The position numbers and the translations under genes were made by a program. A model generated the notes under the pieces. That model did not search any database, was not told the origin of the DNA, and saw only the letters and a program-made list of their open reading frames with translations. A DNA stretch of 5,996 nucleotides from an uncultured delta proteobacterium (GTDB taxonomy: Bacteria > Myxococcota_A > Polyangia > Polyangiales > Ga0077539): contig CAISKJ010001580.1 of assembly GCA_903885885.1 (NCBI GenBank), forward strand, positions 1 to 5,996, read 5' to 3'. This document shows, in pieces, positions 1-5,135 of the stretch; the first letter of the stretch is position 1, and every line of letters begins with the position of its first letter.

Positions 1-693
1 CCGATGCCAACGCGGCACCAGCGCTATCGCCCATCGCATCCAAGAGGGCCACGAGCAAAGAGCAAACGTCAACGATGAGAGTCGGCGCAGCCGAGTGCCG
101 CCCACCATCGACCACAGCGCGCTCACGGTGAGCATCGCGAGCAGCACCGCGAGGAGGGGGTTGGTGCGCGCCGCGCGCTTCGCCGTCTGTGCGAGCGTGG
201 GGGCCACCGAGCGCACCACGGGCTCGCTCTGCGCGAACACCGCGCGGAGGCCGCCGTCGCGGCGCTCCCACCCTTCGCGGTCGCGGTAGAGCTCGGCGAG
301 CACGTCGGCCAGGTGGGTGATCACGAAGTTTCGCGTGTGCCCGAGCGCGCGGTACGACACCCACACGAGGGCGGGCGCGCGGCGCAGCCACACCATGGCC
401 TCTTGCGCCGACGCGGGCCGCGCAATGGCGCTCGCGCTCGCGTGGAGCACGTCGCGCATGCGCGCCACGTTGTCGCTCATGTGGGCGAAGGCGACGTGGA
501 GCGTCTTCGGGGTTACCGCGGGGAGCGTCTGGCTCGCGAGGAGCTGCGCCACCGTAGCGGCGAGGGCGTCGAAGCGCGCGTCGAGGCCTCGCGCGCCGTC
601 GCCGAGGCTGTCGCCGCTCGCGAGGGCGAAGGCGCAGTAGGCGCACGCGACGGCGCCGGGCTCGTTCTCGGCGGCGCACCGGGGACACTTCAT
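1..693 (-). CDS. Zinc-ribbon protein with one predicted membrane segment (3' end outside window)
   Basis: Open for 231 codons from the ATG at 693 to the window edge with no stop, so the C-terminus is missing. The N-terminus starts MKCPRCAAEN and carries two CxxC knuckles (Cys3, Cys6, Cys17, Cys20), the pattern of a small zinc ribbon expected to bind one Zn ion. Residues about 30 to 175 look soluble and helical, with no family I recognise. Residues about 178 to 197 (NPLLAVLLAMLTVSALW core) are a likely transmembrane helix, so the ribbon probably sits at the inner membrane facing the cytoplasm. The start ATG overlaps the stop of the upstream DUF3025 gene as ATGA, and a GGAG lies 7 bases ahead, so translational coupling is likely. 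After about residue 199 (positions 1 to 96) GC drops to about 62% and codon use becomes atypical, so the reading of the last 32 residues is doubtful: a frameshift or a true end nearby is possible. Function unknown. Confidence 0.72.
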   Translation of the reverse strand, partial: MKCPRCAAENEPGAVACAYCAFALASGDSLGDGARGLDARFDALAATVAQLLASQTLPAVTPKTLHVAFAHMSDNVARMRDVLHASASAIARPASAQEAMVWLRRAPALVWVSYRALGHTRNFVITHLADVLAELYRDREGWERRDGGLRAVFAQSEPVVRSVAPTLAQTAKRAARTNPLLAVLLAMLTVSALWSMVGGTRLRRLSSLTFALCSWPSWMRWAIALVPRWHR

Positions 694-1514
694 GATCGGT
701 CTCCGCGGGGGGTGAAATCGAAGAGCGCGTCGCTCATGGGGAGCGCCGGGTCTTCGCTGGGAACGACTAGAAAATAAGGGTCTTCGAGGCGCGCCGCAAG
801 GGCCCGGTCGGCCGCGTCGACGAGCGCGCACATCGCGCTCGGGAGTTCGGCCATCGGGAGCACGATGGGCAGCGCGCGCACCGTCGCGTGGCGCGCCACG
901 AGGTGCTCGAAGGACGCGTGCCCGAAGGGGATCACCCGCGCCCTCGAAGCCCGCACGAGCGCCACGACGGCGTCGAGGTCGTCGCACGCGATGGCGCTCT
1001 GCAGGTCGCGCGCGCAGGGCGCGAGGCAGGGCACCACGGCGCCGCCCTCGTCGAGAATGGCGAGGGCGTCTTGCTCGCGCGTGCGCGCGCCGGGGAGTCG
1101 CGTCGCGCCCGGCGGGAGCCACGCGCGCACGGCCCGCCGCTGGCGCGCGTTGAGGGCGCGCTTGGCCCGCGGAAAGGTCGCCCAGCAGAGCATGTTGAGG
1201 AAGTCGTGCCACTGCGAGCCGCGGCTCGGCACCTCGCCGAGCTCGCAGATGCGCACCTCGTAGAGGGTCGTGGGCTCGATGGGCTCGCGCGTCTTGCGCC
1301 GCGGCGGCTGCGTCACGAAGCGCAGCGCGGCGCCCGTCGCGCTCGCGAGGCCGAGGTCGGCGAGGGCGTCGTTCCACGCGTCGACGGCGGGCCACGCGGT
1401 GAAGCGCGTGAAGCGCGACGCGACGGGCGCGAGCGCCTCGAAGGCCGGGTGCTTCGCGAAGAACCACGGATCCCACGCGGAGGGAGGCACGAGCACGGGC
1501 ACCGGAGACATCAT
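690..1514 (-). CDS. DUF3025 family protein
   Basis: 274 residues, soluble, with no signal peptide or membrane segment. I recognise the DUF3025 pattern: YEVRI at residues 85 to 89, then the strongest block at about 96 to 122 (PSR..QWHDFLN..CW.TFPRAK.ALN), then REQDALAILDEGGAVV at 146 to 161, and VIPFGHASFEHLV at 194 to 206. The family is mainly proteobacterial, about 250 to 300 residues long, and has no established function. The conserved Trp-His-Asp and Asp-Glu blocks hint at a catalytic or metal site, but that is speculation. The start is the first of two adjacent ATGs (1514 and 1511); an in-frame TAG lies 12 bases upstream, so no earlier start is possible. No clear Shine-Dalgarno precedes it. 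The 45 bases separating it from the P450 gene hold nothing I can name. Its stop overlaps the next start as ATGA. It may be cotranscribed with the lipoxygenase/P450 pair, but nothing in the protein ties it to them. Confidence 0.85.
   Translation of the reverse strand: MMSPVPVLVPPSAWDPWFFAKHPAFEALAPVASRFTRFTAWPAVDAWNDALADLGLASATGAALRFVTQPPRRKTREPIEPTTLYEVRICELGEVPSRGSQWHDFLNMLCWATFPRAKRALNARQRRAVRAWLPPGATRLPGARTREQDALAILDEGGAVVPCLAPCARDLQSAIACDDLDAVVALVRASRARVIPFGHASFEHLVARHATVRALPIVLPMAELPSAMCALVDAADRALAARLEDPYFLVVPSEDPALPMSDALFDFTPRGDRS
701..704 (-). promoter_or_regulatory. Ribosome binding site of the zinc-ribbon gene
   Basis: GGAG on the minus strand, 7 bases upstream of the ATG at 693 and inside the last codons of the DUF3025 gene. 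It fixes the start of the overlapping downstream gene and supports the ATGA coupling. Confidence 0.6.
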
Positions 1515-1559
1515 CGCGGGCGCGCACTATGAACGATGCCGCCCGCTCCCGTCGACAGC

Positions 1560-3650
1560 CTACGGGCCCTCGCCCATCGCCACGGCGGCGCCCGCCTCGA
1601 TGCGCGCGAGCATCGAAGCCACCACGTCGCCGTGGCTCTCCGGCGAGGCGCGCATCATGGCGTGGAAGGCCTCCGCGGGGACGCGCAGCACCTCGGCGCC
1701 GCCGGCCCCCGCGCGCACCGTCGCGTTGCGCGGAGTGCCTTGCAGCAAGCCGATTTCGCCGAAGGCCTCGCCCGCCTCGAGCGTAGCGAGCACGCGCTCC
1801 TCATCGCCGCCGCGCTGCGCCACCACGACGCGCCCGCGGCCCACGATGTACCAGGCGTCGGCGGGCTCGCCCTGGCGCACGGCGGCCTCGCCCTCGGCGA
1901 GGTTCACCGCGGTCACCTCCGCGAGCTGCGCGGCGAGGCGCGTCGGGTTGACCCGCGGCAGCGCGTGGCGCAGGCAGCCCTGCATGTAGCGCCGCCGCGA
2001 GAGGCGCGCGATCTCGGCGGTGAGCAGGTCGCCCTCGGAGACGAGCGCGCGAAAGCTCTCGCCGTCGATCACCAGGAGCTCCATGGAAGTGTCGGCGATC
2101 ACGGTGGCGGTGCGCACGCCGCCGAAGAGGAGCCCGAGCTCGCCGAAGAACTCGCCGGGCCCGAGCGTGCGGAGCGTGACGCCGCCCTTCTCGACCCGCG
2201 CCCGCCCCGCTTGAATGACGTAGAACGCGTCGGCCGCGTCGCCCTCGCGCAGCACCGCGTCGCCCGCGGCGAAGCGCGTGAGGCGCGCGTCGCCGAGCAG
2301 TCGCCGCAGGGCGTCTTCTTCGGGCTCGCCCACCGAGCCCACGAGCCCCGCGGCCCAGCGCACCGGGTCGATGCGCGCGACGATCGCGCGGCGCGCCGCG
2401 ACGGTGACCCGGTGCAGGGGATTGGGGCCCGGGAGCGGGTCGAGCACGGGCGCGGGCACCGACGTCGCGCGCAGGTCGAGGGCCGCGAGGGCCGACGCCG
2501 CGACGGTGAGCGCGAGCAGCTCGGTCTGCCCCGCCGCGGTGCACGCGCGGTCGCCGTAGCCGAAGGGCACGAAGCCCGCGGGGCCCGGCTGCGCGGGGCG
2601 CAGAAAGCGCTCGGCGTCCATGCGGTGCGGGCACGCGTGCACGGCCTCGTCGAAGTGCCCCGTGGCGCCCGCGAAGAGCACCAGCGTGCCCGCCTCGACG
2701 CGCTGCCCGCGCAGTTCGAAGCCCTCGCGCGCCACGTAGGGGAGCGCGGCCTGCACCGGGTACCTTCGGAGGCACTCGCGGTAGAGGGCGCGGAGCCGCT
2801 CGAGGCGGCGCAGCATGGGGGCGTCGACGGTGTCGGGGCGAAAGTGCGCCCACAGCTCGTCGGCGAGCGCGACGCCGAGGGCCGGGTCGGCGGCGGCGTG
2901 GGCGAGCATCCACGCGACGGTGCGCGAGACGTACTGCGACACCGCGAGCACGCTGAAGAGCGTGTAGCCCACGGCGAGGTCGTCGTCGTCGAAGGCGCGG
3001 CAGAGGGCCTGCACGATGGTGGGCTCGGCGCTCGGCGCGCGCCGCTCGTCGGCGACGAGGGCCGCCGCGAGGCCGCGCAGCCGCGATCGCGCGCGCTCGT
3101 AGGGCGGCAGCTGCGCGAACGGCGGCGGGAGCAGCGTGACGCCGAGGGCGAGGGCCACGCGCGAGAAGGTCTGCGCGTCGCGCTCCCAGGCGCCGAGGTC
3201 GACGCGGCCGAGGGCGGGGCCGTAGCCCGCGAGGCACCAGCGGGCGACCTCGCCGGCGAGGGCGAAGCGCGCGGGGCACACCGAGGCCCGCGCGATCACG
3301 GCGCTCGCCACGCGGGGCAGGTGCGGCGCGAGGATCTCGCGCGCGTAGACCATGCGCGAGGCGGCGCGGAGCCGCTGGTGCGCCGCGCCGTCGGCGCCGA
3401 GGATGAACTCGTCGACGCCCAGCGCGCGCGCGAAGGGGCTGTAGAACGATCGTCGTTCGAGCTTCGAGGCCTCGGGTCCTTGGAGAAACTGCACGGCGGT
3501 GGCGCCCGCGACGATGACGAAGCGGCGACCGAAGGCGCGCATGGCGAACACGTCGCCGTGGCGCCGCGCGGCGTCGGGGAGCGCCCGCACGGGGTCGCGG
3601 AGAAACGCGAGGCTGCTGCCGAGCATGGCGGCGGGGGATGCGGTGCTCAC
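1560..3650 (-). CDS. Cytochrome P450 fused to two C-terminal cyclic-nucleotide-binding domains
   Basis: 696 residues; a bacterial P450 alone is about 400 to 450. Residues 1 to about 430 are a soluble P450: FLRDP near 16 to 20, C-helix HQRLR (91 to 95), ExxR of helix K (E292, R295), a degenerate PERF (AERF, 346 to 349), and heme loop FGYGDRAC (363 to 370) with thiolate Cys370. In the I-helix, aligned on W247 and the DP at 255 to 256, the usual acid-Thr-Thr is Gln239-Tyr240-Val241, so normal O2 activation is doubtful; hydroperoxide rearrangement or another peroxide-dependent reaction fits better (inference). Two CAP-like domains follow (about 447 to 545 and 568 to 668), each with a phosphate-binding cassette: E504/R513 and E632/R641. 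No DNA-binding helix-turn-helix follows, so they probably gate the heme domain or its partners. The start is GTG, with GAGAGGG 10 bases upstream; the next candidate, ATG at residue 9, lacks such a site. The gene begins 15 bases after the lipoxygenase-like gene, implying one transcript. Substrate and redox partner are unknown. Confidence 0.9.
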   Translation of the reverse strand: MSTASPAAMLGSSLAFLRDPVRALPDAARRHGDVFAMRAFGRRFVIVAGATAVQFLQGPEASKLERRSFYSPFARALGVDEFILGADGAAHQRLRAASRMVYAREILAPHLPRVASAVIARASVCPARFALAGEVARWCLAGYGPALGRVDLGAWERDAQTFSRVALALGVTLLPPPFAQLPPYERARSRLRGLAAALVADERRAPSAEPTIVQALCRAFDDDDLAVGYTLFSVLAVSQYVSRTVAWMLAHAAADPALGVALADELWAHFRPDTVDAPMLRRLERLRALYRECLRRYPVQAALPYVAREGFELRGQRVEAGTLVLFAGATGHFDEAVHACPHRMDAERFLRPAQPGPAGFVPFGYGDRACTAAGQTELLALTVAASALAALDLRATSVPAPVLDPLPGPNPLHRVTVAARRAIVARIDPVRWAAGLVGSVGEPEEDALRRLLGDARLTRFAAGDAVLREGDAADAFYVIQAGRARVEKGGVTLRTLGPGEFFGELGLLFGGVRTATVIADTSMELLVIDGESFRALVSEGDLLTAEIARLSRRRYMQGCLRHALPRVNPTRLAAQLAEVTAVNLAEGEAAVRQGEPADAWYIVGRGRVVVAQRGGDEERVLATLEAGEAFGEIGLLQGTPRNATVRAGAGGAEVLRVPAEAFHAMMRASPESHGDVVASMLARIEAGAAVAMGEGP

Positions 3651-3660
3651 CGTCCGTAGA

Positions 3661-3667
3661 CCCTCTC
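3661..3667 (-). promoter_or_regulatory. Ribosome binding site of the P450 fusion gene
   Basis: GAGAGGG on the minus strand, overlapping the TGA stop of the lipoxygenase-like gene (3668..3666) and ending 10 bases before the GTG at 3650. It is the reason to prefer GTG over the in-frame ATG at 3626. The overlap with the upstream stop codon suggests reinitiation by ribosomes finishing the lipoxygenase-like gene. Confidence 0.55.
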
Positions 3668-5072
3668 AGTACTGGATGCTCTGGGCCACCGTGTCGAGGG
3701 GCACGTAGCGGCGCACGGGCATGGTGCGCTCCCACTCGCGGAGGCCGTCGAACATGCGCGCCGCGAGGGCCTGGAGGTCGCCGCGCGCGAAGTCGTAGCG
3801 CGTGCCCATGAGGGTGGTGGTGGGGTTGGCCTCGTAGAAGAGCTTCCAGCAGAGGTAGAGCCGCGCCATGTCGAAGGGCTCGGCCCACGCGCGGTCGGCC
3901 ACGGGCGCCGCGTCGCGCGTGGTGGGCGGCGCCGCGCGGAGCCGCTGCGGGAGCATTTCGATGGGCTGCACGCCGTAGTCGTGGTGGTCGGCCGAGTGGC
4001 CGATGGTCACGTTCCAGAGCAGCGTGCCGAGGGCGTCGGCGAGGGTGCCGTCGGGCGCGTGGCCGTCGGGAAAGCCGGGCACGAGCGCGGCGGTCTCGGT
4101 GAACCAACGGCGCACCGCCGCGTCGGGCGGCGCGCGCTCGATGAAGCGCGCGGCGAACTCGCGGAACACGCGGTGGTAGCCGCGGTGAAAAACGCCATAA
4201 TCGCCGGGGAATTTGGGCCCCTGGAGCGGGAACGCGTAGCGCGGATAGGCGCTGTTGCCGTCGAGGCCCGTGCAGCCCACTTCGAAGAGGCGCTTCACCG
4301 AGTCTTCGTCGATGCCGAAGGGCGAGTACACCCGCAGCGGGTGCTGCCGCGTGACCGACGCGTCGGAGTAGAGCGCCCCGAACGACAGGGGCATGGTGAA
4401 GCGAAAGTGCGGCGCCAGGAGCTGATGCCACGGGTGCGTCGGCGCGAGCTCGCGGCGCATGAGGGGCCAGGCGATCTCGTGGCCGAAGTGCATCGGCACG
4501 TGGGGCACCGACACCATCTGCATCGAGAGGCCGTACGCGACGAAGAAGCGCGCGCGCCGCCACGCGGCCCCGTCGGCGGCGGTGAGCGTCATGGCGTTGA
4601 TGCGCGTCGCGACGACCTCGCGCGCGCCGTCGGGCGCCTCGCGCAGCAGCGTGACCGTGGGCGCGACGAAGCAGCCGGGGAGCGCGCGCGTGACCGAGAA
4701 CGCGCTCGTGTCGAACTTGTAGTAGGTGCCCGGGCGGTCGAGCAGCGGGCCGAAGGCCGCCACGTCGACGGGGTCGAGCGTGGGGCACAGCATGCGCTGG
4801 AGCGCCGTCTCGAAGCACATGCGCACGAGCTCGCGGTCGTCGACGTAGCGGGGGTGCGGGTGCCTCCGCGCGAAGGCCAGCGCGCGCGCCGGCTGCACCA
4901 CGAGCTGACGCATGTAGCGCGAGCCCACGCGGAGGTTGAAATCGTGGACCTCGCGCACGTCGAGGGAGTCGACGAAGGGCGGAAAGGCGTACGGCGAAGG
5001 GCTCGGGATCGGTCGCACCGCGCGCGCATCGAGCGTCATGCGCGGGGCGAAGGGCGTGAAGGTGTAGGTCAT
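3666..5072 (-). CDS. Divergent short lipoxygenase-like protein
   Basis: Lipoxygenases add O2 to polyunsaturated fatty acids at a non-heme iron, giving hydroperoxides. This 468-residue protein matches the catalytic-domain pattern in order: W-x-x-A-R at 171 to 175, a His-rich helix (H191, H195, H198), HPWHQLLAPHFRFTM at 213 to 227 (compare the family's HP-x-x-KLL-x-PH-x-R-x-T), GFPDG at 333 to 337, then GHSADHHDYG at 358 to 367 (family H-A-A-V-N-F-G-Q-Y), APPTTR at 381 to 386, and a terminal SIQY where the family ends in SI-x-I. The N-terminal PLAT/C2 domain is absent and the protein is much shorter than usual (about 550 to 900). Odd points: the family's first ligand His aligns with Met186, the fourth ligand position is His363 rather than Asn, and the C-terminal residue is Tyr. 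Activity is therefore uncertain. There is no signal peptide. The start is the ATG at 5072; an in-frame TAA lies 24 bases upstream. The P450 gene follows after 15 bases in the same frame. Confidence 0.75.
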   Translation of the reverse strand: MTYTFTPFAPRMTLDARAVRPIPSPSPYAFPPFVDSLDVREVHDFNLRVGSRYMRQLVVQPARALAFARRHPHPRYVDDRELVRMCFETALQRMLCPTLDPVDVAAFGPLLDRPGTYYKFDTSAFSVTRALPGCFVAPTVTLLREAPDGAREVVATRINAMTLTAADGAAWRRARFFVAYGLSMQMVSVPHVPMHFGHEIAWPLMRRELAPTHPWHQLLAPHFRFTMPLSFGALYSDASVTRQHPLRVYSPFGIDEDSVKRLFEVGCTGLDGNSAYPRYAFPLQGPKFPGDYGVFHRGYHRVFREFAARFIERAPPDAAVRRWFTETAALVPGFPDGHAPDGTLADALGTLLWNVTIGHSADHHDYGVQPIEMLPQRLRAAPPTTRDAAPVADRAWAEPFDMARLYLCWKLFYEANPTTTLMGTRYDFARGDLQALAARMFDGLREWERTMPVRRYVPLDTVAQSIQY

Positions 5073-5135
5073 CGCGTTGCGCTGCGGCGATTACAACCCT
5101 CCGCAAGTCCCTGAAAAATGAGGGAATACCCGCGG
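5073..5135 (-). promoter_or_regulatory. Leader between the acetyltransferase and lipoxygenase-like genes; possible promoter or operator
   Basis: This 63-base gap is the longest non-coding stretch in the window and, around 5108 to 5128, the most AT-rich. It holds a short inverted repeat, TCCCT (5108..5112) and AGGGA (5121..5125), separated by 8 A/T-rich bases, and a strong Shine-Dalgarno-like GGAGGG (complement of 5097..5102) lying 24 bases before the ATG, too far for a normal site. I see no convincing -35/-10 pair. A promoter or operator for the lipoxygenase/P450 transcript is plausible from position and composition only. Confidence 0.3.

Noticed and set aside
313..777. Plus-strand open frames opposite the zinc-ribbon gene
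   Set aside because: The minus strand has a CxxC/CxxC ribbon, an ATGA overlap and a ribosome site; the plus-strand products have no motif.
888..1532. Plus-strand open frames opposite DUF3025 (865..1263, 888..1532 and neighbours)
   Set aside because: They oppose a frame with clear DUF3025 blocks and show only shadow composition.
1560..3650. Assignment of the P450 to the plant CYP74 (allene oxide synthase) family
   Set aside because: CYP74 enzymes have a lengthened, altered heme loop and a different I-helix. Here the heme loop is the ordinary FGYGDRAC type, so any similarity in chemistry would be convergent.
1536..3659. A 707-codon open frame on the plus strand opposite the P450 fusion
   Set aside because: Composition is dominated by Arg, Ala, Gly, Glu and His with no motif, and it mirrors the P450 gene almost end to end: a classic antisense shadow in high-GC DNA.
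3666..3668. TGA between the lipoxygenase-like and P450 genes as a selenocysteine codon
   Set aside because: No convincing stem-loop follows, the lipoxygenase family naturally ends here with its ligand carboxylate, and a ribosome site and GTG start for the P450 lie right at the junction.
3981..5114. A 377-codon plus-strand open frame opposite the lipoxygenase-like gene
   Set aside because: Same low-complexity Arg/Ala/Val/Glu/His make-up, no ribosome site and no recognisable domain; the minus-strand frame carries ordered lipoxygenase motifs.
5108..5125. Inverted repeat TCCCT-N8-AGGGA as an intrinsic terminator of the acetyltransferase gene
   Set aside because: The stem is only 5 base pairs, the T-run lies in the loop rather than after the stem, and a G-rich stretch follows.
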